A stretch of DNA of 64,000 nucleotides from Sutcliffiella horikoshii DSM 8719 (GTDB lineage Bacteria > Bacillota > Bacilli > Bacillales > Bacillaceae_I): NCBI GenBank assembly GCA_001648575.1, contig LQXN01000063.1:286812-350811 (forward strand), in the 5' to 3' direction. Made by a program: the position numbers and the translations under genes. Positions 35,827 to 44,863 of the stretch are shown piece after piece; positions within the stretch are counted from its first letter, which is position 1, and the number at the start of each line of letters is the position of its first letter. The notes below the pieces were generated by a model. It made no database searches, was not told the DNA's origin, and saw only the letters and a list, made by a program, of their open reading frames with translations.

Positions 35827-36117
35827 TTATTTTTCTTCTTTTTTCACAACGATATGACGGATGATGTCTTCGCTGATTTTAGCAAGACGATCAAACTCTT
35901 GAACAGCAGCTGCATCAGCAGCAACGTTTACTAGCATATAGTAGCCGTCGCGGAAATCATTGATTTCGTAAGCTAAGCGGCGTTTGCCCCACTCTTTTGA
36001 TTCAGAAAGATCTGCACCGTTGTCAGTTAGGATCGTATTGAAACGTTCTGTAAGAGCTTTTTTAGCGTCTTCCTCAATGTTTGGACGGATGATATACATG
36101 ATTTCGTACTTGTTCAT
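35827..36117 (-). CDS. rpsF: 30S ribosomal protein S6
   Basis: 96-aa platform protein that binds S18. [39 protein letters not shown] and [12 protein letters not shown] are standard. Start at 36115-36117 with AAAGGAGGTGA; the longer frame to 36159 is leader. A small hairpin in that leader may be the S6:S18 autoregulatory site. Confidence 0.98.
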   Translation of the reverse strand: MNKYEIMYIIRPNIEEDAKKALTERFNTILTDNGADLSESKEWGKRRLAYEINDFRDGYYMLVNVAADAAAVQEFDRLAKISEDIIRHIVVKKEEK

Positions 36118-36140
36118 CACAGTCACCTCCTTTTGGTCTA

Positions 36141-36162
36141 AGCGGCCCTTGGTGGGCAAGGA
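36141..36162 (-). promoter_or_regulatory. Possible S6:S18 leader hairpin
   Basis: On the minus strand CCTTG-CCCAC-CAAGG forms a hairpin followed by GCCGC, 25-45 bases before the rpsF start. Firmicute rpsF leaders carry an S6:S18-binding hairpin with a conserved CCG; the match here is by position and partial sequence only. Confidence 0.35.
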
Positions 36163-36263
36163 GCAATCAATTATAAATAATCATTACTCACAAATTAAGA
36201 TTATACCAGAGTGACCGGATTTTTGCAACATGTCCTATCAGAATGATTGAAAGAGGGTGGGAT

Positions 36264-36347
36264 TTCGTTTTGGCATGAACTTGGGGGGTTTTGGCACGAA
36301 CTCAATGCATTTCGGAATCAACTTGCCTCATTTTGGCACGAACTTTC
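36264..36347. repeat. 21-bp tandem repeat, four copies
   Basis: The core TTTTGGCACGAACTT (with variants) starts at 36268, 36289, 36310 and 36331, exactly 21 bp apart. Copy three is the most worn (TTTCGGAATCAACTT). It lies between the ychF terminator and the rpsF promoter region. Confidence 0.93.
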
Positions 36348-36357
36348 TAAAAAACTA

Positions 36358-36384
36358 AAAAAGAGAGGAAAACTCCCCTCTCAT
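36358..36384 (-). terminator. ychF terminator
   Basis: GAGAGG and CCTCTC pair around GGAGTTTT, followed by TTTTTT on the minus strand. Confidence 0.85.
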
Positions 36385-36394
36385 TAAACAAATT

Positions 36395-37495
36395 TTATAC
36401 GTTAAAACGGAAGTGGATGACATCTCCGTCTTTTACGATATATTCTTTTCCTTCCAGGCGGACTTTACCAGCTTCTTTTGCAGCTGTATGAGAGCCTGCA
36501 GCAAGCAAGTCTTCATAGGATACCGTTTCTGCACGGATGAATCCGCGCTCAAAGTCGGTATGGATGACACCCGCACATTGTGGGGCTTTCATGCCTGAGC
36601 GGAATGTCCATGCACGGACTTCCTGAACACCTGCAGTGAAGTAAGTGGCAAGGCCAAGTAAATTGTAAGCTGCACGGATTAGTTGATCTAGTCCGGATTC
36701 CTCGATGCCCAGCTCTTCCAAGAACATCGCTTTTTCGTCGGCATCCAGTTCCACGATTTCAGACTCGATCTTCGCACAAACCGTGATAACCTCTGCGTTG
36801 TCTCTTTCAGCAAATTCACGAACCTGCTTCACGTACTCGTTGTCGGAAGTGTCTGCTACATCGTCTTCGCCAACGTTTGCCACATAAAGGACAGGTTTGT
36901 TTGTTAACAGGTGCATTCCTCTTAGGTATTTTACCTGCTCGTCGGTCACTTCCACTGTACGTGCCGGAAGTTCATTTTCAAGCGCTTCTTTAACAAGTAC
37001 AAGCACTTCATGCTCGTAAACAGCTTCCTTGTCTTTTTGCTTCGCCAATTTGGCTACACGCTCAAGACGCTTATCTACAGATTCCAAGTCCGCTAAAATA
37101 AGCTCAAGGTTGATCGTTTCGATGTCATTGATCGGGTTCACTCCACCGGATACGTGCGTGATGTTGTCATCAGCAAAGCAACGCACCACATGGCAAATTG
37201 CATCTACTTGACGGATGTGAGATAAGAACTTGTTTCCAAGACCTTCCCCTTTGCTGGCACCTTTTACGATTCCGGCAATGTCGGTAAATTCGAAGTGTGT
37301 TGGTACTGTTTTCTTCGGATTTACTAGTTCTGTTAATTTTTGCAGACGCTCATCAGGAACATCCACAATGCCTACGTTCGGATCTATGGTACAGAACGGG
37401 TAGTTGGCAGATTCCGCCCCCGCTTGTGTGATTGCATTAAAAAGCGTTGATTTCCCTACGTTTGGAAGACCAACGATACCTGCTGTTAAAGCCAT
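36395..37495 (-). CDS. ychF: YchF/OLA1-family P-loop GTPase/ATPase
   Basis: Conserved 366-aa translation-associated NTPase of the Obg group, which prefers ATP. G1 is GIVGLPNVGKSTLFNAI, G3 DIAGIVKGASKGEGLGN, the non-standard G4 KPVLYVANVGED, and a C-terminal TGS domain (around TFRSGMKAPQCAGVIHTD and ending DVIHFRFNV). The start at 37493-37495 has AGGAG upstream; the GTG nine bases earlier is too near it. Confidence 0.97.
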   Translation of the reverse strand: MALTAGIVGLPNVGKSTLFNAITQAGAESANYPFCTIDPNVGIVDVPDERLQKLTELVNPKKTVPTHFEFTDIAGIVKGASKGEGLGNKFLSHIRQVDAICHVVRCFADDNITHVSGGVNPINDIETINLELILADLESVDKRLERVAKLAKQKDKEAVYEHEVLVLVKEALENELPARTVEVTDEQVKYLRGMHLLTNKPVLYVANVGEDDVADTSDNEYVKQVREFAERDNAEVITVCAKIESEIVELDADEKAMFLEELGIEESGLDQLIRAAYNLLGLATYFTAGVQEVRAWTFRSGMKAPQCAGVIHTDFERGFIRAETVSYEDLLAAGSHTAAKEAGKVRLEGKEYIVKDGDVIHFRFNV

Positions 37496-37574
37496 TTTAT
37501 CCACTCCTAACTTCCGTTAACACATATTTAAACCTCCCACAATTATAGATAGAATGGGAGGAAAAGACAAGTTT

Positions 37575-37675
37575 ATTTAGCTGGTAATACACCGCTGAAG
37601 GTTTCCGCGCCTGGCTTCGCTTTCAGTGGGCGATGCTGGAACCTCCGCCTGTCGTACAACTATCAGCCAGATATT
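37575..37675. repeat. REP-like repeat, degenerate
   Basis: GCTGGTAATACACCGCTGAAGG ... CTATCAGCC flank a worn core with GGCTTCGCTTTCAGTGGGCG and GGAACCTCCGCC, matching the family at 43483 and 51113 in outline. Confidence 0.6.
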
Positions 37676-37704
37676 GCAGATATGATTTACTTTAAAGTTA
37701 CAGG

Positions 37705-37902
37705 CTACTCTTCACTTCTCACCAATATCTTCTTTATTTTCCTTGTAAACTCTTTTCGTGGCATGAGGACGGTGTGGTCGCATCCTTCACACTTGATGCG
37801 GATATCCATCCCCATTCGTACTACTTTCCATCTATTTGTTCCGCATGGATGTGCTTTTTTCATTTCAACCACATCATTCAAGCCGAATTCTTTATCTGTC
37901 AT
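37705..37902 (-). CDS. DUF951 protein (YyzM-like)
   Basis: 65-aa protein of the DUF951 family, an OB- or SH3-like small fold. FGLNDVVEMKKAHPCGTNRW, VVRMGMDIRIKCEGCDHTVL and MPRKEFTRKIKKIL are the family core; the two cysteines in KCEGC may bind metal. Function unknown. The start at 37900-37902 has GGGAGTG upstream; the open frame to 37947 is discarded. It is always near ychF and mscS-like genes in Bacilli. Confidence 0.92.
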   Translation of the reverse strand: MTDKEFGLNDVVEMKKAHPCGTNRWKVVRMGMDIRIKCEGCDHTVLMPRKEFTRKIKKILVRSEE

Positions 37903-37963
37903 GATTTCTACACTCCCTACTAGTGGATAGCCGTTTTTTAAAGCCACGGAGAATCCCTATCTA

Positions 37964-38860
37964 TCACATGTTTTTGGACGCATGCCCTCCTCCCTTTGGC
38001 TCCCGGTTATATAATACAAGTCGTGGAAACGGAATTTCAATACCTGCTTCGTCAAGCCGGTTTTTGACTTCCTTTCTTATGGACCGCCCTATGTACCAAT
38101 GTTTCATCGGCAGCGTCTCACACACGATCCTTAGTACCACTTCAGAGTTTCCGAAAGTCTGAATGCCCAAGAGCTCAGGTGGTTCTGTCATATCTTCGTA
38201 TTTTGCCGGCAGCTCGGCTAGAAGCCGCTGGATCACTTGTTCCGCTTCATCAACTTTCCCTTCATATGCGATGCTTACATCTACCACCGCCACACTATTG
38301 TGAATGGAAAAGTTCGTTAATTCTACAATACTGCCATTGGGCAATATATGCAATTCCCCTGTCCAACTTTTTATCTTGGTTGTCCTTAGCCCGATCTCTT
38401 CGACATACCCCTCGAAAGTACCAGTCCTGATATAGTCACCGACAGAAAATTGGTCTTCAAATATGATAAAAAAACCGGTGATTATATCCCTGACTAAGTT
38501 TTGTGCGCCAAACCCTACTGCAAGCCCCACAATTCCCGCACCTGCCAAAAGTGCCCTTACATCAATATGGACAATATCGAGGACCATGATGAAGGCGATG
38601 AAATACACCACATATGTTAAAACATTTTGAAGAAGCTTCAATAATGTGTTTTCTCTTCGCTCCGAAATGCGGATCGGTCCTTTTTCTCTTAGCTTTACGA
38701 AATTTTGGATAAGCGTTTTTCCAAGTTTTATGACAAGGCCAGCGATAAGGACAATTAGAATAACACGAAGCAAACCTTCGCCTATTGAGACCCATAAATC
38801 TTCATTTGTTAAAGAGGATTGCATTTTTATCAAGACCCGGTTTAACCATTCCATATTCAT
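37964..38860 (-). CDS. MscS-family small-conductance mechanosensitive channel
   Basis: 298-aa channel protecting against osmotic downshock. Three membrane helices, with the pore helix region ALLAGAGIVGLAVGFGAQNLVRDIITGFFII being the MscS signature, then the beta domain DQFSVGDYIRTGTFEGYVEEIGLRTTKI and the alpha/beta vestibule. Two ATGs, six bases apart, could start it; GAGG lies just upstream. It is 62 bp upstream of the DUF951 gene on the same strand. Confidence 0.93.
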   Translation of the reverse strand: MNMEWLNRVLIKMQSSLTNEDLWVSIGEGLLRVILIVLIAGLVIKLGKTLIQNFVKLREKGPIRISERRENTLLKLLQNVLTYVVYFIAFIMVLDIVHIDVRALLAGAGIVGLAVGFGAQNLVRDIITGFFIIFEDQFSVGDYIRTGTFEGYVEEIGLRTTKIKSWTGELHILPNGSIVELTNFSIHNSVAVVDVSIAYEGKVDEAEQVIQRLLAELPAKYEDMTEPPELLGIQTFGNSEVVLRIVCETLPMKHWYIGRSIRKEVKNRLDEAGIEIPFPRLVLYNREPKGGGHASKNM

Positions 38861-38936
38861 TCTACCTCGGCATTTTTAGTATTAGCTTTAGATTCTCCAA
38901 GAAATTATTATTTTACTAAAACAAAAAACAGCGATC

Positions 38937-39953
38937 TCACCCTTTTCCACGATGTTTGATTGGATATAGAAGTATACAAACTAGCAGATAGAGGTTCACA
39001 AGTCCAAATAGCGGGTAAAGAATTGCTACAAGGACGGAAAATCCCACTGCTGTAAAAGGAACCATCAAAATGATGAATAGTAGGCAAAGTAACCAAAGCG
39101 GAAGCGGAAGTGCGTTTCTGAACCTGGTGACAAGCCCAAGAAGTCCCGAAGCAGCAGTGGTATAAATGGCGATCCAAAGTAGGATGGTCATTAAAAAAAG
39201 CATATAGAAAGGGTAACTTTGAATGATGGCAAATAAAGGAATCTCAAATAATGCAAGCTTGCTTTCTATTGAAATGAGAGATTGATTGTAGAAAAGCGAG
39301 ATGACTCCTAATATGGCCCCGCTTCCTACACTTGCAATAATAATTTCGCCATTGCTTTTCACCTCTTTTCCAATGGCCGATAACACGGCAACTAGCGGAA
39401 GGATATTGAGTGCCGTGAAAGTGAATCCGGCTGGCCAATTGCTTTGCTTGGAAAAAGAAGATGCGACCTCCTGTGTGCCGTTCATGACACTATGCACCAT
39501 TACAAATGCCAGCGTCAAAACGATAATAGGGATGATCACCACATTTACCGTCACCATTCCTTTGACATCATACACAAATAATAGAATGAGAAGACAGCAA
39601 ATGATTGCGATCCCCGCCCAGTAAGGTATGGAAAAAACCTGCAAGGCCGCTCCTCCACCTGCAAGCATCACGACAGTAGTAGTGAACAGATAAATCACCA
39701 TAACTATGTTGTATAAATATGATCCCTTCTCCCCGACCAGCTTTTGAAGAACCGGCGAAAAGTGTTCCGTCTGCTCTTTCCTGCTGATATGGAGGATGAC
39801 ATTACAAGAAATAATAAAGAAAAGGGTAAATAAAAGAATAGCCAGTCCGCTTTCTGTGCCGAAAAATTGCCATAGCTCACGGCCAGAGGCATACCCTGCA
39901 CCAATCACCGTTCCCAAAATTAAAAACATCCAGCGAAACCCGCTTTTCCACAT
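38937..39953 (-). CDS. YkvI-like multi-helix membrane transporter
   Basis: 338-aa protein with ten or so helices. FRWMFLILGTVIGAGYASGR with the helix-breaking GAGYASG, a Gly-rich TVVMLAGGGAALQVF and LPLVAVLSAIGKEVKSN fit the YkvI family, a branch of the LeuT-type amino-acid transporter fold. Substrate unknown. The start at 39951-39953 has AGGAGG; it is divergent from yyaC. Confidence 0.85.
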   Translation of the reverse strand: MWKSGFRWMFLILGTVIGAGYASGRELWQFFGTESGLAILLFTLFFIISCNVILHISRKEQTEHFSPVLQKLVGEKGSYLYNIVMVIYLFTTTVVMLAGGGAALQVFSIPYWAGIAIICCLLILLFVYDVKGMVTVNVVIIPIIVLTLAFVMVHSVMNGTQEVASSFSKQSNWPAGFTFTALNILPLVAVLSAIGKEVKSNGEIIIASVGSGAILGVISLFYNQSLISIESKLALFEIPLFAIIQSYPFYMLFLMTILLWIAIYTTAASGLLGLVTRFRNALPLPLWLLCLLFIILMVPFTAVGFSVLVAILYPLFGLVNLYLLVCILLYPIKHRGKG

Positions 39954-39992
39954 AAAAGTAACCTCCTGTATGTCCAAAATAAAAAAGTGTAA

Positions 39993-40022
39993 GTATAGTT
40001 TCCAAACAATAGTCGTATACTG
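39993..40022 (+). promoter_or_regulatory. Possible sigma-F/sigma-G promoter of yyaC
   Basis: GTATA (39993-39997), 15-bp spacer, then TCGTATACTG (40013-40022), which fits GYATA-N15-GGNNANANTR except for the GG. In B. subtilis yyaC is a forespore gene, so the match is meaningful. Confidence 0.5.
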
Positions 40023-40050
40023 TTACTACTATTAAGAAGGAGTGGAACCT

Positions 40051-40686
40051 ATGAATCTTAAATCTAATTTTTTCGAGAAGAAGGGAGGCAATATTCGTAT
40101 TGCTCATAATGAAGCAGATGCCTATAAAGAACTGGCTCTCACTTTACAATCCCACCTTCCTGCAAGCCTTATATACCGTCCCATTGTCGTTGTCTGCATC
40201 GGTACCGACCGTTCAACAGGAGATTCATTAGGACCACTCGTCGGAACGAAGCTGTTTGATAAAAACCTTGAACATGTTCATGTATATGGCACATTGGACG
40301 ATCCTATTCATGCCGTCAACTTGGAAGAGAAACTTGCCTTCATTCAAACAAAGCATTTGAGGCCATTTATCATAGCCATCGACGCATGTCTTGGCAGGTT
40401 AAAGAGCGTTGGCCAGATTACGATTGCAGATGGACCCGTCATGCCCGGGGCCGGGGTGAAAAAAGACTTGCCTCCTGTTGGTGACATTCATATCACAGGG
40501 ATCGTGAATGTGAGTGGTTTCATGGAGTTCTTTGTTTTACAAAATACACGACTCAGCCTTGTGATGAAAATGGCCACTGTCATCTCAAACTCCATTCGCG
40601 AGCTTGATAGGTCTATTGATCGAAAAGATTTTCTTGCTGCCGGCGCAAGGGAACAGGAACCGCCAATCATTCAAGCGCAGGAATAA
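40051..40686 (+). CDS. yyaC: Spore protease-like protein YyaC
   Basis: 211-aa protein related to the spore protease GPR and made in the forespore. Motifs are VVVCIGTDRSTGDSLGPLVG, VYGTLDDPIHAVNLEE, IIAIDACLGRLKSVGQI and GPVMPGAGVKKDLPPVGDIH, which match the GPR/YyaC fold with the IGTDR and DACLG loops. The exact role in sporulation or germination is not known. Start at 40051 with AAGAAGGAG; the GTG at 40042 is in the ribosome site. It is the only plus-strand gene between 15 and 52 kb. Confidence 0.93.
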   Translation: MNLKSNFFEKKGGNIRIAHNEADAYKELALTLQSHLPASLIYRPIVVVCIGTDRSTGDSLGPLVGTKLFDKNLEHVHVYGTLDDPIHAVNLEEKLAFIQTKHLRPFIIAIDACLGRLKSVGQITIADGPVMPGAGVKKDLPPVGDIHITGIVNVSGFMEFFVLQNTRLSLVMKMATVISNSIRELDRSIDRKDFLAAGAREQEPPIIQAQE

Positions 40687-40805
40687 ATGTGCTTTTTTTG
40701 AAAAATTCATGACCGATCAATCCATTATTTTCGAAAAACAATATAAGTTCACTTTCCGTAAAAGTCCTAATGTAACTTTTCACTAGAAAATAAAAAAGAG
40801 CAAAA

Positions 40806-40832
40806 AAAAGACCGACCATTAAAGGCCGATCA
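40806..40832 (-). terminator. Terminator of the DUF554 gene
   Basis: GATCGGCC and GGTCGGTC pair around TTTAAT with a TTTTTTTT tail on the minus strand. Confidence 0.88.
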
Positions 40833-40836
40833 TGCA

Positions 40837-41544
40837 CTATAGAAGAAAAAAATATTGAACAAGCACCAGGCCAGCTGCAACAAGTATTCCCGGAAGCAGA
40901 TTAGCCACTCTGATAGTTGCGATGCCAATTATATTAAGGCCGATCGCCATGATCATCACGCCCCCGGTAGCGGTGATTTCAAAGATGAGCAACTCCAATA
41001 AATCCGGTGGGACAAACAGATCGATTTGCGTAGCAAAAAGTGCGATGCCGCCTTGATAGATCATGACAGGAATAGCAGAAAACAAAACACCGATCCCAAG
41101 GGTCGTTGCAAGTACAATACTTGTGAATCCATCAATGATTGATTTAGTATATAGGACTTGATGATCGCCCCTGAGTCCGCTGTCCAAGGAACCGACAACT
41201 GCCATTGCTCCGATAACAAAGATCAGTGTTGCCGTGACAAAACCCTTTGATACGGAGCCCTGCTGATTTGAACCAAGTCTGCGTTCAAGCCAGTTGCCGA
41301 CATTATTAAGCTTTCGATCTAAATCGATCCATTCACCGAGTACTGCACCCACCACCAGACTGATGATGACAATTAAAAATTCATTACTTTTAAATCCCAT
41401 TTGAGCCCCAAGCAGAAATACCGCAAGCCCAATCACTTTCATTACTGTCTCTTTCGTATTTTCCGGGATTCTGGTAAATAGCTTACCGATCAGTGTTCCG
41501 AGAACAATACATATACCATTTACAATGGTTCCTAGTAAAACCAC
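40837..41544 (-). CDS. DUF554 membrane protein (YqgA/YdfK-like)
   Basis: 235-aa membrane protein of about seven helices. The family signature is clear: LGTIVNGICIVLGTLIGKLF, AVFLLGAQMGFKSN, GAVLGEWIDLDRKLN, FVIGAMAVVGSLDSGLRGDH, LYTKSIIDGFTSIVLATTLG and GGVMIMAIGLNIIGI. It may be a transporter; no substrate is known. The start is GTG at 41542-41544 with no strong ribosome site. Confidence 0.9.
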   Translation of the reverse strand: MVLLGTIVNGICIVLGTLIGKLFTRIPENTKETVMKVIGLAVFLLGAQMGFKSNEFLIVIISLVVGAVLGEWIDLDRKLNNVGNWLERRLGSNQQGSVSKGFVTATLIFVIGAMAVVGSLDSGLRGDHQVLYTKSIIDGFTSIVLATTLGIGVLFSAIPVMIYQGGIALFATQIDLFVPPDLLELLIFEITATGGVMIMAIGLNIIGIATIRVANLLPGILVAAGLVLVQYFFLL

Positions 41545-41639
41545 TTCAAAGCCCCATTTCTATTTAACCTATTGTGTTCGGAAGATGTTTTTTCCGTTGA
41601 AAGGCCCCGTACCCGGCACGGGGGCCACTGGTCATTACT

Positions 41640-41772
41640 CTAAAGTTCGAACGTTCCTTTCTCTGCAGTCACTCGCTTTCCGCAGGGCGGGGCTTGAGCC
41701 TCCTAACTACGATACAGAGACATAACCTACCGATATCTCTTGCTGGAGTCGAGTGCCCCACTCATTTGAAAC
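41640..41772. repeat. REP-like palindromic repeat
   Basis: Core CACTCGCTTTCCGCAGGGCG, GGCTTGAGCCTCCTAACT and GCTGGAGTCGAGTGCCCC, as in the copies at 34727 and 49383 but more diverged. It lies between the DUF554 gene's 5' end and the parB terminator. Confidence 0.75.
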
Positions 41773-41791
41773 ATGACGAAATGAACCATCC

Positions 41792-41826
41792 AAAAAAGCA
41801 AACCACCGCTAAGTGGTCTGCTTTTT
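41792..41826 (-). terminator. parA-parB terminator
   Basis: AGCAGACCAC and GGTGGTTTGCT pair around TTAGC with a T-run on the minus strand. Confidence 0.9.
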
Positions 41827-42676
41827 ATTCTTCTGATTTAGCCAATAATTCCAACAATCTATTCAGATCATCATCAGAGAAAAACTCAATTTCAATTTTC
41901 CCTTTGTTTTTTGAGCGTTTGATAAACACCGATGTGCCAAAACGCTCGCGTAGAAAGGACTCTTGATCCTGAAGGAAGATATCCTTTTCTTCCGAGTCTT
42001 TCTTCGTTTCACGTGGAACACTCTCATTTAATTGTTGGATGAGTTGCTCCAATTGCCGCACATTCAAATGCTCTTGTAATACTTTCTCAATGACCGCTTT
42101 AAGTTTCTCTTTCCTTTTAAGTCCCAGTAATGCCCGGCCGTGCCCCATGGAAAGCTTGCCATCGTTCATCAATTCCTGTACTGATTTTGGAAGAGATAAT
42201 AAACGGATATGGTTTGCGATATGCGGTCTGGATTTACCAAGTCTGTTTGCTAATTGTTCCTGAGTAAGCTCAAGCTTAGCCATGAGGGACTGATATGCAG
42301 CTGCCTCTTCAATAGGTGTGAGGTCCTCACGTTGCAAATTCTCAAGAAGGGCAAGCTCCATCATCTGCTGTTCCGTCAGGGTGCGCACCACTACTGGAAC
42401 TTTCGTTAATTTTGCCTCTTTCGCAGCTCGGAAACGACGTTCACCCACCACAATTTCATAGCCTTTGATACTCTTGCGCACTATGATAGGCTGAAGGATC
42501 CCGTGCTGGAGGATGGAATCTTTCAGTTCTTGGATCGCTTCCGGTTCAAAGTATTTCCGTGGCTGATAAGGGTTTGGACGTATCTCTTTAATAGCAATTT
42601 CTTGAACGGCTTCTTCCTTGGAAGCTTCCATGGAAGGGAAGAGTGCATTAATGCCTTTACCTAATCCTTTACCCAT
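41825..42676 (-). CDS. parB: Chromosome partitioning protein ParB (Spo0J)
   Basis: CTP-dependent DNA clamp that loads at parS and spreads, guiding origin segregation and SMC loading. 283 aa: KGLGKGINALFPS (the N-terminal segment that stimulates ParA), IRPNPYQPRKYFEPEAI, the CTP site YEIVVGERRFRAAKEA, ALLENLQREDLTPIEEA, the helix-turn-helix EQLANRLGKSRPHIANHIRL and the C-terminal dimer zipper. It overlaps parA by 8 bp. A parS lies within the gene. Confidence 0.97.
   Translation of the reverse strand: MGKGLGKGINALFPSMEASKEEAVQEIAIKEIRPNPYQPRKYFEPEAIQELKDSILQHGILQPIIVRKSIKGYEIVVGERRFRAAKEAKLTKVPVVVRTLTEQQMMELALLENLQREDLTPIEEAAAYQSLMAKLELTQEQLANRLGKSRPHIANHIRLLSLPKSVQELMNDGKLSMGHGRALLGLKRKEKLKAVIEKVLQEHLNVRQLEQLIQQLNESVPRETKKDSEEKDIFLQDQESFLRERFGTSVFIKRSKNKGKIEIEFFSDDDLNRLLELLAKSEE
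42007..42022. promoter_or_regulatory. parS site inside parB
   Basis: CGTTTCACGTGGAACA; reverse complement TGTTCCACGTGAAACG differs from the consensus only in the last base. B. subtilis also has a parS within spo0J. Confidence 0.85.
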
Positions 42677-43430
42677 GCGTAACCACTTCCTTTGCTAAAT
42701 CTAAGTAAACTTCCGCTCCACGTGACTTCGGATCATAAATGATGATTGGTTCTCCATGGCTTGGTGCTTCACTCAAACGAACATTGCGAGGAATAATGGT
42801 CCGATACACTTTATCTTGGAAATACTTTTTCACTTCTTCAATCACTTGGATGCCCAGGTTCGTTCTTGCATCAAGCATCGTCAATAGGACTCCATCAATC
42901 ATGAGTTCCTTATTAAGATGCTTTTGTACTAATCGAACAGTATTCAATAACTGGCTTAATCCTTCCAACGCATAATATTCGCATTGCACTGGAATGACGA
43001 CAGCATCAGAAGCTGTTAGGGCGTTGATCGTCAATAACCCGAGTGATGGGGGACAATCTATGATTATGTAGTCAAATAGATGCTTCACATCGTCCAATGC
43101 CCTTTTTAATCGTACTTCCCTTGAAATAGTTGGAACTAGTTCAATTTCAGCACCTGCCAGCTGTATAGTTGCAGGGATGATAGAAAGGTTTTCAACCTTG
43201 GTGGGAAGAATCGCCTTTTTGGCTTCAACATCCTCTACTAAAATATCATAAATGCACTGAATGACTTCTGCTTTTTCAATACCAACACCACTAGTGGCGT
43301 TACCCTGTGGGTCTACATCCACTAAAAGCACTTTTTTACCAATATATGCTAAACAAGCGCCTAGATTAACAGATGTTGTTGTTTTTCCAACTCCACCTTT
43401 TTGGTTAGCAATAGCAATAATTCTGCCCAT
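42669..43430 (-). CDS. parA: Chromosome partitioning ATPase ParA (Soj)
   Basis: 253-aa deviant Walker ATPase that works with ParB and also controls DnaA. Walker A is IANQKGGVGKTTTSVNLGA, Walker A' VLLVDVDPQGNAT, Walker B IIDCPPSLGLLTINAL. MGRIIAIAN starts the protein with a GGTGACGGC upstream. Confidence 0.97.
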   Translation of the reverse strand: MGRIIAIANQKGGVGKTTTSVNLGACLAYIGKKVLLVDVDPQGNATSGVGIEKAEVIQCIYDILVEDVEAKKAILPTKVENLSIIPATIQLAGAEIELVPTISREVRLKRALDDVKHLFDYIIIDCPPSLGLLTINALTASDAVVIPVQCEYYALEGLSQLLNTVRLVQKHLNKELMIDGVLLTMLDARTNLGIQVIEEVKKYFQDKVYRTIIPRNVRLSEAPSHGEPIIIYDPKSRGAEVYLDLAKEVVTHG

Positions 43431-43482
43431 GCCGTCACCTGCCTTCAGAAAAGAACATACTTTTTATTCGTTGGTTCTGAGT

Positions 43483-43617
43483 TACATCGCTGTTGATTTA
43501 CGCACTGGGCTTCGCTTTCCTAGGGGCGGTGCTTGAGCCTCCTCACAACGCTTCAGGGTCTCAACATACCGCTACCTCCCTTAGGAATCTTCGCCTGTGT
43601 TCCAATATACAGCTAGA
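43483..43617. repeat. REP-like palindromic repeat
   Basis: Begins CGCTGTTGATTTACGCACTG, has GGCTTCGCTTTCCTAGGGGC, GCTTGAGCCTCCTCAC, AGGGTCTCAACATACCGC and CTTAGGAATCTTCGCCTG, and ends near ATACAGC. Same sub-type as 51113 and 63051. Confidence 0.85.
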
Positions 43618-43808
43618 AAAAATATTTTAACATTTAGTTTTAACTGAGTTTTCTTTTCTCACCTATTTTATCATGAATTGACAGAAAGTTAACTTGTTTT
43701 TGAGAATTAATATTGGGATGTGAAAAGAGGATGGGTTTGGGAACTTTTTGCTTCGGAGAATAAAAAACCGACTATATTCGAGTGTTTTGAAGGATAATGT
43801 CGAAGAAT

Positions 43809-43822
43809 GTTTCTCGGGAAAT
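43809..43822. promoter_or_regulatory. Possible Noc-binding site
   Basis: GTTTCTCGGGAAAT matches the Noc consensus ATTTCCCGGGAAAT at 12 of 14 positions, 116 bp past the noc stop codon. Confidence 0.35.
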
Positions 43823-43937
43823 AATGAAAAAAAGACCAGGAAACTCCGATCATTTACAACCTTTTCCCATCATGAAAAATTGATAGACTACAAGATTTTA
43901 CGCGTAGAATGATGGAGGACCTGACCCTTTATTTCAA

Positions 43938-44783
43938 TTATTTTTTAGGAATACGTATCGTGAATTGGTAGTATTCCTCGGTTTCTTCTTCTTGGGAATC
44001 GAGTTTGATCCCACTGTCATTAACCATTGTAAGAGACTGACGGATTGTATTCATGGCGATGCGCATATCCTTGCTGAACGCTTTTCGTTTAGCTTTAGGC
44101 TTGGGATTGGCTGCCTCTAACAATTTCACTACCCGTTCTTCTGTCTGCTTTACATTCAATTGCTTTTCAAGGATTTCATCAAGAACGGCCACTTGCTTTT
44201 CTGGTTGCTTCAAAGGAATCAATGCGCGCGCATGACGTTCTGTTATCTTCTTTTGAAGGAGGGCATCCTGAATTTCGGAAGGAAGCTTCAGCAGGCGCAG
44301 CTTATTGGCCACCGTGGATTGACCTTTTCCTAATCGTTGAGCCAATGCCTCCTGAGTCAGACTGTGCAACTCCAACAGCTTGGAATACGCAATCGCTTCC
44401 TCGATAGCGGATAACTCTTCACGTTGAAGGTTTTCAATCAAGGCAACAGAGGCCGTTTCCGCATCGTTGAATTCCTTTACGATTGCAGGGATGGTCTCCC
44501 AACCCAGCTTCTGAACCGCTCTCCAACGACGTTCACCAGCGATGATTTCATATTTTCCTTCATCAAATTGACGAACAACAATCGGTTGGATGATTCCGTG
44601 TGTACGGATGGTTAACGATAATTCTTCTATTCTTTCATCTACAAACACAGTACGGGGTTGGTATCTATTCGGAACAATGTCCTTTACAGGTACCTGCATT
44701 ATTTTCTCATGATCAGTTTTTTCTACTATTTCCTCTTCTTCTTTTTCGCCGATTCCAAAAAAACGAGAGAACGGAGACTTCAT
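43938..44783 (-). CDS. noc: Nucleoid occlusion protein Noc
   Basis: ParB-family protein that blocks division over the chromosome. 281 aa: the N-terminal amphipathic helix [17 protein letters not shown] that binds membrane, [20 protein letters not shown], the CTP pocket [34 protein letters not shown], helix-turn-helix [20 protein letters not shown]. It is a paralogue of ParB at 41825, told apart by this N-terminus and its position beside rsmG. Confidence 0.96.
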   Translation of the reverse strand: MKSPFSRFFGIGEKEEEEIVEKTDHEKIMQVPVKDIVPNRYQPRTVFVDERIEELSLTIRTHGIIQPIVVRQFDEGKYEIIAGERRWRAVQKLGWETIPAIVKEFNDAETASVALIENLQREELSAIEEAIAYSKLLELHSLTQEALAQRLGKGQSTVANKLRLLKLPSEIQDALLQKKITERHARALIPLKQPEKQVAVLDEILEKQLNVKQTEERVVKLLEAANPKPKAKRKAFSKDMRIAMNTIRQSLTMVNDSGIKLDSQEEETEEYYQFTIRIPKK

Positions 44784-44863
44784 AGTTCCACCACCTTATG
44801 GATAGAATCCCTATTAACATAATTCGCTCTATACGCTAATAAGTCCTGTTTTGCCGATCAAAA

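Larger units (their letters stand above)
43431..43937. other. Gap between parA and noc
   Basis: About 500 bp. It holds a REP-like copy (43483-43617), a possible Noc-binding site (43809-43822) and otherwise AT-rich DNA with the parA promoter. No gene is supported. Confidence 0.55.

Noticed and set aside
43490..43610. Attenuator or riboswitch before parA
   Set aside because: The palindrome is a copy of the REP-like family found at seven other places, so it is not specific to parA.
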